Positions 1 to 6,788 are shown, counted from the first letter of the stretch. The stretch: 9,997 nucleotides of DNA from Chroococcopsis sp964623815 (GCA_964623815.1 CAZUVR010000105.1:1-9997), one strand, 5' to 3'. Notes: generated by a model not told the origin, from the letters alone. Numbers and translations are program-made.

Positions 1-93
1 ATCGATGGTCTGTCTCCTGATGAGATCGAGTTGCTCATGGCGAGTGCTAAATCTCAGGAGATTGAAACAACAGCCATAACGGTAACACGATAA
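1..93 (+). CDS. C-terminal end of an unidentified protein (partial)
   Basis: The first frame is open from the window edge to a TAA at 91-93, giving the last 30 residues of a protein whose start lies outside the window. The tail contains IDGLSPDEIELLMASAK and ends in TAITVTR. It is hydrophilic, with a short acidic helix-like stretch. I do not recognise a family from so short a piece. That it is a real gene end is supported by the strong intrinsic terminator starting 12 bp after the stop. Confidence 0.5.
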   Translation: MDGLSPDEIELLMASAKSQEIETTAITVTR

Positions 94-104
94 TTTTCTA
101 TCTT

Positions 105-145
105 GGAGTAGTGGGTTCATCAACCTATTACTCCTTTATTTTTTT
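105..145 (+). terminator. Rho-independent terminator
   Basis: GGAGTAGTGGGTT (105-117) pairs with AACCTATTACTCC (122-134) as a 13-bp stem containing two G-U wobbles and a 4-nt loop. It is followed by a T-rich tract (135-145). It sits just after the stop of the partial upstream gene, so it probably ends that transcript. Confidence 0.8.
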
Positions 146-158
146 GGTTTAAGTCTCA

Positions 159-317
159 TTAAATTTTAATAGCTTGAGAAAACATTACTCTAGATTGTTC
201 ATCTACCCAAAGTTGTGTCTCTTTAGGACTATTTCTAGCGATGGGAGACCCTATTTTAAATAAAGGCTTTTGAGTGGCAAGCGAATTATACGCTCCACTC
301 GAATTGTTATGCCTCAA
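159..317 (-). CDS. Possible small protein, 52 residues, unknown
   Basis: A minus-strand frame runs from a TTG at 317 to a TAA at 159-161. It encodes 52 mostly hydrophilic residues, with a central KIGSPIARNSPKETQLWVDE followed by QSRVMFSQ. The amino-acid mix looks protein-like rather than random, which is why it is listed. There is no clear Shine-Dalgarno sequence and no ATG start, and I cannot name a family. It lies 64 bp beyond the end of the PEP-CTERM gene on the same strand and could be a remnant of a longer gene. A hairpin (272-300) falls inside it. Treat this as a candidate only. Confidence 0.28.
   Translation of the reverse strand: MRHNNSSGAYNSLATQKPLFKIGSPIARNSPKETQLWVDEQSRVMFSQAIKI
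269..303. repeat. Inverted repeat / hairpin
   Basis: GAGTGG (272-277) pairs with CCACTC (295-300), and AGCG (280-283) with CGCT (291-294), leaving a 2-nt CA bulge and a 7-nt loop. The stem can extend outward by about three weak pairs. No T tract follows on either strand, so it is not a classical terminator. It lies between the 3' ends of the convergent genes at 1-93 and 382-1302. Confidence 0.45.
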
Positions 318-381
318 TTACATATTGCGCCATTTGTCTCCCTTAGCTTCAGTTGAGTAAAAAAATCAAGAATTGATGAGA

Positions 382-1302
382 TTAATTTTTGCCGGCGAGC
401 TTTCGTTTGAAAACGGTACCAAAAGTGACCGCAATTCCCGAGCCAAATATAGTTAGAGGTTCGGGGATGCTGGCAACATTAGCGGCTACTACCTTGAAAT
501 CCGGCCCGTTATCACCATTAGCCGCACCGAGATTGTTGTCGGTGCTGGTCAATCGTAATGTTTTCGTGGTGGTGTTACCGAGTGTAATCCCGAGTGACCC
601 GATATTGAAAGGCCCGTTGTTGAGGACGGGAGGGACGATCGTACTGATGTTGTAGTCAGCTTTCGTGTAATTTGTCCTCAAAATTTTATAGCTAGCGAGA
701 ATGGTATTGCCATCATCGCTCAGGGCTTCGACGAGTAAATCGCTATCTCCGGCAATCTGGCCACCTGGTGTTCCCCCCCGCTCCCAGAAAAAGAAGGTAT
801 TTACGGGATTACTGAAAGATACTTCGATGCTAGCCGTATTTCCATTCTCTCTGGTAACTAGAAGACTATTGAGGTTTAAATTACCCAAACTCTCAGCGAT
901 GTCAAGGTTTGTTGGGTTGGGTTTTGCGGGCCCTTCTCCGATTAAAGGGTCGTTCTCGGTATCGGGCCCGTGACCTGAATGAAGGATACCGTAAGTATTC
1001 CCATCTACGGTACTAACATAGGTATCATTCTGGAGAACTTTGCCTGTGCTGACTAGCTCAAAATTAGTGATGGTCTGACCACCGACTTCTACTGAATCTA
1101 GGCGTATATCCCTCCTCGGATCATTGAGAAGGTTGGGGTTAGAAGATAGGTTCGGACTGGCGGTAACGTTAGTTTTAAAAGAAAACGGGCTAAATGTAGA
1201 CGCTTGCGCCGATAGGTTCAGAGACGCTGCGGTGAGCGATAGGGAAATAGCCATCGTTGGAAGCCCAAGTGTTCTGACTAATCTGACTAAATAGCTGTTC
1301 AT
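382..1302 (-). CDS. PEP-CTERM exosortase-dependent surface protein (XDP2-like)
   Basis: This 306-residue protein should be exported and anchored or sorted at the cell surface by an exosortase. A signal peptide is visible at residues 1-34: basic N-terminus, hydrophobic stretch, and likely cleavage after Ala-Gln-Ala. The C-terminus is a textbook PEP-CTERM tail: S-I-P-E-P at 278-282, a hydrophobic helix, then the basic end FKRKLAGKN. The middle is rich in Asn, Ser, Thr and Gly. The segment with NTFFFWERGG resembles cyanobacterial exosortase-dependent proteins called XDP2; that family call is from memory of the pattern. No exosortase gene is in the window. No strong Shine-Dalgarno sequence precedes the ATG. 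The gene stands alone, with a weak promoter candidate about 95-125 bp upstream. Confidence 0.85.
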   Translation of the reverse strand: MNSYLVRLVRTLGLPTMAISLSLTAASLNLSAQASTFSPFSFKTNVTASPNLSSNPNLLNDPRRDIRLDSVEVGGQTITNFELVSTGKVLQNDTYVSTVDGNTYGILHSGHGPDTENDPLIGEGPAKPNPTNLDIAESLGNLNLNSLLVTRENGNTASIEVSFSNPVNTFFFWERGGTPGGQIAGDSDLLVEALSDDGNTILASYKILRTNYTKADYNISTIVPPVLNNGPFNIGSLGITLGNTTTKTLRLTSTDNNLGAANGDNGPDFKVVAANVASIPEPLTIFGSGIAVTFGTVFKRKLAGKN

Positions 1303-1620
1303 AGGGAATTCGTATCAATGAGAGGATTAAACCTGAAATGATTCGGATAAACCACATTAAGTACAGTAAATTTATCGGAATAATGTATTATTAAGATGGA
1401 TACCATAACATTATCTGTAATGTCAAGATTAGGTGTTGCAACGATTCCTGAAAAATTCCACACCTTACGGAGTGGCAGAACAGTTAAAGAGCTTGCTCCC
1501 TAAGCTTCATAGCCGTTAGCCCCTTGGAGAAAATTTGCATTGGTTTGCGGCTTGATGCGTATCAAAGAAAGGACAAGTTCCGAAAAAGTATCTATACAAT
1601 CAATCCCGAAAGTACCATAA
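1303..1620. other. Intergenic stretch without a supported gene
   Basis: About 320 bp between the PEP-CTERM start and the antitoxin remnant. Short open frames exist on the + strand (around 1500-1645), but none has a start signal or a recognisable motif. The part nearest the PEP-CTERM gene is AT-rich and holds the promoter candidate. I see no RNA gene or repeat here. Confidence 0.4.
1397..1426 (-). promoter_or_regulatory. Candidate sigma70-type promoter for the PEP-CTERM gene
   Basis: Read on the minus strand there is a perfect TTGACA (1426-1421), then 18 bp, then TATCCA (1402-1397), about 95 bp upstream of the PEP-CTERM start. The -35 box is ideal, but the -10 box matches the consensus poorly and the spacing is one base long. 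A further AT-rich TAATAAT lies just downstream. This is a weak prediction. Confidence 0.3.
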
Positions 1621-1863
1621 GCACTTTATTCCGAAGAAACCCTTAATTTGGAACCGAAGACCCGTTACACCATACAGATAATTTTCACTCCGGAGACGGA
1701 GAGAACAACCGACAAGAACGCATGGGATTTACCCGAAGAAATGGCGGGAACTTACCAGACAGAAGAAGACCCTTCAGCCGAACACGATCATTATCTATAC
1801 GGCGCACCGAAGAGAAGCGGGAGCGGCCAGAATCCAATAAAATCAAACGACTCACCCGAATAA
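1621..1863 (+). pseudogene. Remnant of a VapB-like antitoxin with an internal deletion
   Basis: A + strand frame is open from 1621 to the TAA at 1861-1863; the first usable start is a TTG at 1648, giving 71 residues. The protein begins with a beta-strand-like piece ending in FTPETER and then jumps to AWDLPEEMAGTYQTEEDPSA and EHDHYLYGAPKR. In cyanobacterial antitoxins of PIN-toxin pairs, I know these as the N-terminal strand and the C-terminal tail. Normally about 40 residues with a helical GQ-x-LE-x-YL core lie between them, and that core is missing here. No PIN toxin follows. The stop overlaps, tail to tail, the last 12 bp of the minus-strand gene at 1852-2154. A short intact protein of another family is the alternative. 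Confidence 0.5.
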
Positions 1864-2154
1864 GGGACGGTCGGACAAACTATCTTCATCAAGAGCGGTT
1901 TTCAAAAAGTCCCAAGCCTGTTGATGTTCGGTAGCATCTTCATCTTCATCAAGCCAGGAATCTAAAAGAGAGATCGCAGCTTGATTTTTTCGTAATTGCT
2001 CGGCATCGACAATCGGTGAGATGTCTGATGGAATTGTCTGCCGAAACTGACGCAAAATTTCTAGCAAATCCGCCCAATACTCCGGAGGGGTTGCTTCAAC
2101 TTCATGAAGCAACAATTTTAGAGATGTTGTAGCCCCTTTGGAATCGCTTGCCAT
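1852..2154 (-). CDS. Antitoxin-like small cyanobacterial protein
   Basis: A 100-residue acidic, soluble protein. After a variable start it has the segment LLHEVEATPPEYWADLLEIL, a linker, then LLDSWLDEDED and a C-terminal LKTALDEDSLSDRPLFG. This pattern recurs in small cyanobacterial proteins that often sit beside toxin genes and are presumed antitoxins; that is family recollection, not proof. The double Leu/Trp helices and high Asp/Glu content suit a labile antitoxin. No toxin gene lies downstream on the same strand: the next sequence is the convergent antitoxin remnant, so this is an orphan. The ATG at 2154 has no clear Shine-Dalgarno sequence, which is common in cyanobacteria. Confidence 0.7.
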   Translation of the reverse strand: MASDSKGATTSLKLLLHEVEATPPEYWADLLEILRQFRQTIPSDISPIVDAEQLRKNQAAISLLDSWLDEDEDATEHQQAWDFLKTALDEDSLSDRPLFG

Positions 2155-2332
2155 AGGTTAAAGATCGCCATTAAAGACTATGTAGCTCAATTTTAACGCA
2201 GATAAGTGTGAGGTATTTATGGACTAAACGAGCTTCACCCTTGAATTTGAAACCCGAATGCGGAAATTCATTGAATTTGTCTCAAGAAATTAATCACATA
2301 AAACTCAAACCAATTATTACGCCTAAAAAAAT

Positions 2333-2989
2333 ATGAAAATAATCACACTACCCGCAGGGGGCAAGTTCTACGTGACTCCTTGCGGCCTTTTCCCTAGCGT
2401 CACCACCGTATTAGCCGCAACCAAACCGCTCTCGCAGAAACAGGGATTGCAGAAGTGGTACGAGCGCAACGGTTCTGAAGCGGAGAACTTACGCAGGGCG
2501 GCGGCTGACCGAGGGAAAGTTATTCACCGACTGATTGAAGCCAGATTCAAGGGCGAGGATATGGAATGCCCACCCGATGTAAATGAGTTTTGGGACGAGG
2601 CACAGAAGATACTGAGTGCTGTAGGTTCCGTGGTGGCGAGTGAGAAACAGATCTACCACCCTAAATTCCATTACGCCGGAACACTGGACTTACTGGCTTA
2701 TTGGAGGGACAGCTTAACCCTGTTTGACTTTAAAACCAGTCACCGCCCCAAAAGAATACAGTGGCTGACCGATGCCAAGCTTCAAATTGCCGCTTACAGG
2801 GCGGCTTATCAATACCTGTACGGTGTAGAGATCGTTCAAGGACTGATTGCCGTTATCACGCCGGATACGGTACAGCTTTTCACGTTGGAAGAGGAGGACT
2901 TAGAATCTTCGTGGCGGGAATGGTCTCTGCGCCTCGAAGAATATCGGAACTTTTCGCTTTACCAACAATTATTCGCCGACAAATATTAA
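2333..2989 (+). CDS. PD-(D/E)XK exonuclease, MGME1-like
   Basis: A 218-residue stand-alone nuclease of the PD-(D/E)XK superfamily, closest by eye to mitochondrial MGME1 and related phage and bacterial single-strand exonucleases that trim DNA ends. The order of motifs matches MGME1: PSVTTVL (21-27), RGKVIH (60-65, His65), Glu104 before the GTLD motif with Asp119 (116-119), catalytic FDFKTS with Asp132 and Lys134, then LQIAAY with Gln151 and Tyr155. The C-terminal SSWREWSLRLEEY also parallels the MGME1 end. All expected active-site residues are present and the length suits a single nuclease domain. There is no helicase or Cas partner nearby, so a repair or prophage-remnant role is possible. No Shine-Dalgarno sequence is visible before the ATG at 2333. 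A 21-codon ORF follows after 24 bp. Confidence 0.82.
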   Translation: MKIITLPAGGKFYVTPCGLFPSVTTVLAATKPLSQKQGLQKWYERNGSEAENLRRAAADRGKVIHRLIEARFKGEDMECPPDVNEFWDEAQKILSAVGSVVASEKQIYHPKFHYAGTLDLLAYWRDSLTLFDFKTSHRPKRIQWLTDAKLQIAAYRAAYQYLYGVEIVQGLIAVITPDTVQLFTLEEEDLESSWREWSLRLEEYRNFSLYQQLFADKY

Positions 2990-3013
2990 GAATTTACTTA
3001 AGGAGAAAAAGCG

Positions 3014-3079
3014 ATGGATTTATTAAAAAGAGCCTTTTTAGCAACTGAACAATTTATACTTAATCCTCCTAATCAATAA
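3014..3079 (+). CDS. SD-led micro-ORF downstream of the nuclease
   Basis: ATG at 3014 to TAA at 3077-3079 encodes 21 residues beginning MDLLKRAFLATEQF. It is preceded by AAGGAG (3000-3005), a strong Shine-Dalgarno sequence with 8 nt spacing, much better than that of any longer gene in the window. It starts 24 bp after the nuclease stop on the same strand, so it could be co-transcribed. The peptide is amphipathic with a basic patch. I do not recognise it. It may be a real micropeptide or the surviving start of a deleted gene. Confidence 0.35.
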   Translation: MDLLKRAFLATEQFILNPPNQ

Positions 3080-3333
3080 GGATAGGTGATTTTATTCTCA
3101 TACTCGGGCTTTATCTTCAACATCTGTTAGGACAAGATATGGGTTCTTGGCAACTTTTTGACAAGAGCCATTTTTGTTTGCACGCCACTACAGATAGAGG
3201 GAAAAAATAAACAATAACCGCCGAACGAAAGTACGGTAACTATATGTCTTTTTGTCTTAAGAATAGAGAGCATTTAAGAGATAGAGTGATAAAATTCCAA
3301 ATAATCTTTCACAGAGTACAAAAAGAATTAGAA
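3080..3333. other. Intergenic region before the DUF1254 gene
   Basis: AT-rich sequence with no supported gene. It has a TTGACA at 3158-3163 but no matching -10 box at normal spacing, and a 23-codon ORF at 3139-3210 that I do not support. The 90 bp from 3244 to 3333 are open in frame with the DUF1254 gene but are AT-rich and precede the signal peptide, so they are probably untranslated leader. Confidence 0.4.
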
Positions 3334-4860
3334 ATGATTGTACATAGCCAAATAAGAAGGATATGGGTGGCTGTGGCCGCCGTTGTAGCCACTCTTGTGT
3401 TAGTCCTTGCCACGACGGCCGGGGCCCAGACATTCAGGATGACGACGCAGATAGCACCAGGTGTAGCCACGCCGAACCAACTCGATACCTCGATCGGCAC
3501 GCTGAATTTGAGGGACGGCTTTCCCCTGCCGGACACGCTCGAGAAGATCTACGACAACCTTGACCGCTCGCGTGCGTTGCAAGCCTATCTACTGGCCATC
3601 CCCATCGTTAACCAGGCTGGCATGCGCGATTCACTGCGGAAGTTCGGGCCCGAAAACCAAACCAACGTGATTTGGGAGAATTTAGTCGATCCGAAAACCG
3701 TGGAGCTGACTGCCAACGACAACACGGTCTACAGCTTTATCTGGCTCGATACAAAGAAGGGTCCTCTGGTGGTCGAAGTACCCCCGAAGGTGCTTGGTGG
3801 CATCAATGACTTCTGGTATCGTTGGGTGGCCGACATTGGCATCACGGGAGCGGACAAGGGCGCAGGTGGGAAATACTTGTTACTTCCGCCGGAGTATCAG
3901 GGTGTCATCCCGCAAGGCTATGTAGTTATCAAACCGAAAACCTATGGCAACTGGATGTTCTTCCGCTCCTTTCTCGTAGATGGTTCCACTAAACCAGGCG
4001 TGGAATCGGTCAAGAAGAATCTGAAGATCTATCAATTGTCTGATGCAGCCACGCCGCCGGCGATGAATTTTGTCAATGCGTCTGGGGTGCCTGCAAACTT
4101 CGTCGCCCCGGGTGACTACTCCTTCTGGGGGTTGCTGAACCAGGTGATTCAGGAAGAACCTCCGACCGGCTCCGACCCTACCACCCTGGGACTATTCGCC
4201 TCGATTGGCATCATCAAGGGCAAACCCTTCAACCCCGATGAGCGCATGAAGAAGATTCTCACTGACGCTGCCAACATCGGGGCGGTGACGGCGCGAACCC
4301 TCGCCCTTAAGATTCGGGAGAGGGAAGCCTTCTTCTACCCCAACAGCTCTTGGCGTTTGCCGTTCTTCGGTGGCTATAAGTTTGAAGTCTCTCCGGGTGT
4401 TGCCAACCTAGATGGAGCTATTTTCTATTACTATTTCGCCACCGGCGTATCACCTGCTATGGAAATGAAAATTGTCGGCGAGGGTTCCCAGTATCCGTGG
4501 GCTTCTCAGGATTCTAAGGGCAACCCCTTAGACGGCGGCAAAACCTACAAGCTGAGCCTGCCGCCGAACATCCCCGTCAAAAACTTCTGGTCGGTGATCG
4601 TGTATGACACCCAGACACGCTCAATGTTGCAGACCGACCAGAAAGCACCCAGCGTGAGTAGCCAGGACGAGGGCTTCAAAACCAATGCTGACGGTTCGGT
4701 GGATGTCTGGTTCGGACCAAAGCCTCCGCCGGGCATGGAAAAGAATTGGGTGCAGACGATTCCTGGCAAGGGCTGGTTCACGATCCTGCGTCTCTACGGT
4801 CCGTTGGAGTCTTGGTTTAACAAGACTTGGCGGACCGGAGAGATCGAACTCCAGTCCTGA
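3334..4860 (+). CDS. Secreted DUF1254/DUF1214 domain protein
   Basis: A 508-residue protein of the DUF1254 plus DUF1214 family, whose biochemical role is not known. An N-terminal signal peptide is visible (IRRIW, then a long Ala/Val/Leu stretch, cleavage probably after Ala-Gly-Ala at residue 31), so it acts in the periplasm or outside. The DUF1254 part spans roughly residues 70-200 and includes the paired aromatic segment NDFWYRWVADIG. The DUF1214 part covers roughly residues 370-490, with VKNFWSVIVYD and a closing RLYGPLESWFNKTW. The frame is open from an ATG at 3244, but the ATG at 3334 puts the signal peptide at the N-terminus and is preferred. From about 3360 the gene is markedly richer in G and C at third positions than its AT-rich flanks, suggesting horizontal acquisition. 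Confidence 0.85.
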   Translation: MIVHSQIRRIWVAVAAVVATLVLVLATTAGAQTFRMTTQIAPGVATPNQLDTSIGTLNLRDGFPLPDTLEKIYDNLDRSRALQAYLLAIPIVNQAGMRDSLRKFGPENQTNVIWENLVDPKTVELTANDNTVYSFIWLDTKKGPLVVEVPPKVLGGINDFWYRWVADIGITGADKGAGGKYLLLPPEYQGVIPQGYVVIKPKTYGNWMFFRSFLVDGSTKPGVESVKKNLKIYQLSDAATPPAMNFVNASGVPANFVAPGDYSFWGLLNQVIQEEPPTGSDPTTLGLFASIGIIKGKPFNPDERMKKILTDAANIGAVTARTLALKIREREAFFYPNSSWRLPFFGGYKFEVSPGVANLDGAIFYYYFATGVSPAMEMKIVGEGSQYPWASQDSKGNPLDGGKTYKLSLPPNIPVKNFWSVIVYDTQTRSMLQTDQKAPSVSSQDEGFKTNADGSVDVWFGPKPPPGMEKNWVQTIPGKGWFTILRLYGPLESWFNKTWRTGEIELQS

Positions 4861-4904
4861 TTTGAGGACGTTGCTCGTTTGGTCGCACTGCCAGATGAGT
4901 AGTG

Positions 4905-4921
4905 TTTTCCATGTAGTGAAA
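4905..4921 (+). repeat. 17-bp repeat, copy 1
   Basis: TTTTCCATGTAGTGAAA lies downstream of the DUF1254 stop. The identical 17 bases occur at 6521-6537, and an inverted copy of the 12-bp core is at 4955-4966. With that inverted copy it could form a 12-bp stem around a 34-nt loop. Confidence 0.75.
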
Positions 4922-4954
4922 TCGTTTTTTGGGGATGACTATCAGAACTAGAGC

Positions 4955-4966
4955 TTCACTACATGG
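4955..4966 (-). repeat. 12-bp repeat core, copy 2 (inverted)
   Basis: TTCACTACATGG is the exact reverse complement of the core CCATGTAGTGAA found at 4909-4920 and 6525-6536. It ends 11 bp before the mscS stop codon. Together with the copy at 6525 it forms inverted repeats around the whole mscS gene. Confidence 0.75.
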
Positions 4967-4977
4967 TATTGCTTCTT

Positions 4978-6369
4978 TCATAAATTGAACACTTCTTTTA
5001 AGTGCTTTTCCACCCAAATGCGAAGAGTTTGATGATCCTCAACCTCAATCGTCAACCCCAACTGACTCAGTTCCTGCTTTTTCTGCTCTAAAGTCTGCAA
5101 TCGCTGATCGAGTTGCTCTAACAGGAGGTTGGCAAAGGGAGGACGGCTACTCAGTAAAGTCTGGAAGCAGTTTTTAGGGATAACAAACAGGGTACTAGAT
5201 TCCAGACTTTTGACCGTAAATAGGGAGGGTATATTCTCAACCAGATAAAGCTCGGCAAAAAAATCCTCGGGATGATAAACCTTATAAAGCTTCTGTCCTC
5301 CCTCCCAGTAAGTTTGCAACGAACCGGAGAGCAGAATATAAAAATTGTTAACTATCTCCGCTTCATTGTAGAGGATTTCTCCGGGACTCAAATCATTTCG
5401 GTAGCCCATTTCCAGCCAGTGCAATAGTTCCATCTCGGAGCAGTTCTGAAAATATTTCACTTGCTTCATCAGATTCATCAGCAGATCCGTTTGGGATAAT
5501 GCACTCGGTTGCAGAGGGGTAGGCGGGGTAACGGCTAGAATGGCGCAGTCGAGCAACGTAATTCCCCTCCCGCGAAAATTCAACGCGATCGTGTAGTACA
5601 GTGAACTCTTGACCACATCCATCTGATCCCCATCAAATCGACTAATCCAAACCAATAGCTCAAAATTGAAACACTGATTGTTAAAGTCCTTGAAAAGCAC
5701 TTTGGGAATGGGATCTCGCAGCACTGCCGGCACCGAGAAGGCTGATTGCAGAAGTACCTCCGTGACTAAGAGCGGATCGTTATGAATGAAAACGCTGACA
5801 GGTAGATGCAGTCGCCCTTTGGAGTTAACATAAGTCCAATTAAGAACCTTTTTTTGTACCAGATCACTGTTAGGGATGATCGCATCTGCCCCATCTAGGG
5901 TGTGAACGATCGTAGTACGCAAATCGATGGCTTTGATATAGCCCGAAAGATTGGTTAACTCTATGTAGTCTCCGGGTTGCTGTTTACGCTCCAGTAAAAG
6001 AGTGATACCGCTGATCAGATTCATGGCAATTTCCTGCAGGCCTAGTCCAATACCGACCCCCAATCCTCCAGCCAGTAAGCCTAAAGATCCCAGCTTGAAT
6101 CCACTAAGATCCATAATCAGAATGGCTATTATAGCGCCCAGACCATAGCTACAGATAATGGTAATCTGCTCCTTGATAGAAGGAGCAATATTCAGGCGGG
6201 ATAGTAACCGTCGCCTCAAGAAAAATTTGAACCATCCAGTAAAAATAACAGTTGCCAGCAAGGCCAGCAACATTTTTACTAACCAGAACAGAGAAATCGT
6301 TTTGGAACCCAGTTGAATAGGGATGTCGAAGAAGTGTTCAAAATGAAGTAATGATAGGGGCAGTATCAT
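4978..6369 (-). CDS. MscS-family channel with C-terminal cNMP-binding-like domain
   Basis: A 463-residue inner-membrane channel of the MscS superfamily, of the bCNG type. Membrane helices are visible near residues 24-45 and 68-88. They are followed by the Gly/Ala-rich pore helix (91-125, with GGLGVGIGLGLQEIAMNLISG written here in part as GLGVGIGLGLQE) and the beta domain beginning QPGDYIEL (131-138), with AIIPNSDL at 163-170. A cyclic-nucleotide-binding-like fold covers about 305-408, and a Gln/Glu/Leu-rich coiled coil about 412-440. In the phosphate-binding cassette (370-386) the usual Gly is Ala372 and the usual Arg is Ser382, so canonical cAMP/cGMP binding is doubtful. Known bCNG channels often respond weakly to membrane tension. 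The gene is convergent with the DUF1254 gene and is bracketed by a short repeat. Confidence 0.88.
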   Translation of the reverse strand: MILPLSLLHFEHFFDIPIQLGSKTISLFWLVKMLLALLATVIFTGWFKFFLRRRLLSRLNIAPSIKEQITIICSYGLGAIIAILIMDLSGFKLGSLGLLAGGLGVGIGLGLQEIAMNLISGITLLLERKQQPGDYIELTNLSGYIKAIDLRTTIVHTLDGADAIIPNSDLVQKKVLNWTYVNSKGRLHLPVSVFIHNDPLLVTEVLLQSAFSVPAVLRDPIPKVLFKDFNNQCFNFELLVWISRFDGDQMDVVKSSLYYTIALNFRGRGITLLDCAILAVTPPTPLQPSALSQTDLLMNLMKQVKYFQNCSEMELLHWLEMGYRNDLSPGEILYNEAEIVNNFYILLSGSLQTYWEGGQKLYKVYHPEDFFAELYLVENIPSLFTVKSLESSTLFVIPKNCFQTLLSSRPPFANLLLEQLDQRLQTLEQKKQELSQLGLTIEVEDHQTLRIWVEKHLKEVFNL

Positions 6370-6689
6370 AATGTACTATCGGCGTTGCTCTATAATGGTA
6401 TAAGTTAAGTCAGAAAAGACATGCCCCTAAATTTTAGTTAATGGATTAACAAACTTAAAGAATTCTTCAACATTTTTTCCAACTAAAAATTTGGCATAAC
6501 ACAAAGTTTTTTTGGGTAATTTTTCCATGTAGTGAAAGATTAATTTTTAAAATCAAGCCCATCAAAATATCTAAAAAGATGGTTTTTCTGAATATTTGGT
6601 TATAAGTTAAACTTAGAAGCTATTTATAAAGTGAAGATAAAAACAATAAAAAATTAAACAATCAAAGGTTAATTTAAGAGAGGAAAAAG
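6370..6689. other. AT-rich divergent intergenic region
   Basis: About 320 bp between the divergent mscS gene and the small ORF at 6690. It should contain promoters for both directions, but I cannot place boxes with confidence. It carries a copy of the 17-bp repeat (6521-6537). No further ORF or RNA gene is supported. Confidence 0.4.
6521..6537 (+). repeat. 17-bp repeat, copy 3
   Basis: TTTTCCATGTAGTGAAA, identical to 4905-4921. Its core CCATGTAGTGAA (6525-6536) is the inverse of 4955-4966, so the pair encloses mscS with about 155 bp of its upstream region. The 17-mer is itself loosely palindromic (TTTC...GAAA), so a protein-binding site is an alternative to a transposon end. Confidence 0.75.
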
Positions 6690-6779
6690 ATGGATTGTTT
6701 AGAGAACCTTTGGATAGTTGACCCATTATCACGATTAGTAGCAACAAACCCCATCCCCGTCTTATCTCAGCTTTTATAA
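6690..6779 (+). CDS. SD-led 29-residue ORF ahead of the DUF4926 gene
   Basis: ATG at 6690 to TAA at 6777-6779 gives 29 residues starting MDCLENLWIVDPLSRL and ending in VLSQLL. A purine-rich GAGAGG lies 6-11 nt upstream and is a fair Shine-Dalgarno sequence. The stop is only 9 bp before the DUF4926 ATG, which has no such signal of its own, so this ORF may act as a leader that couples translation, or be a leftover of a deleted gene. I do not recognise the peptide. Confidence 0.35.
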   Translation: MDCLENLWIVDPLSRLVATNPIPVLSQLL

Positions 6780-6788
6780 AGTAGAAAA

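Noticed and set aside
389..973. + strand frames opposite the PEP-CTERM gene
   Set aside because: They are antisense shadows of a well-supported gene with a signal peptide and PEP-CTERM tail.
1722..1934. Second + strand frame overlapping the antitoxin remnant
   Set aside because: It is a shadow frame rich in Arg that crosses into the 100-residue minus-strand gene; no family pattern.
3158..3163. TTGACA as a promoter for the DUF1254 gene
   Set aside because: No acceptable -10 box lies 16-19 bp downstream.
3139..3210. 23-codon ORF with an AGGA upstream
   Set aside because: Very short, weak signal, no recognisable content, and not adjacent to a gene that would give it context.
3244..3333. Upstream ATG giving a 30-residue longer DUF1254 protein
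   Set aside because: The extension is charged and AT-rich and would bury the signal peptide; the ATG at 3334 places it at the N-terminus.
4909..4966. Inverse pair downstream of the DUF1254 gene as a bidirectional terminator
   Set aside because: The 34-nt loop is long, no T tract follows the stem, and the same core recurs at 6525, which points to a repeat rather than a terminator. A terminator role is not excluded.
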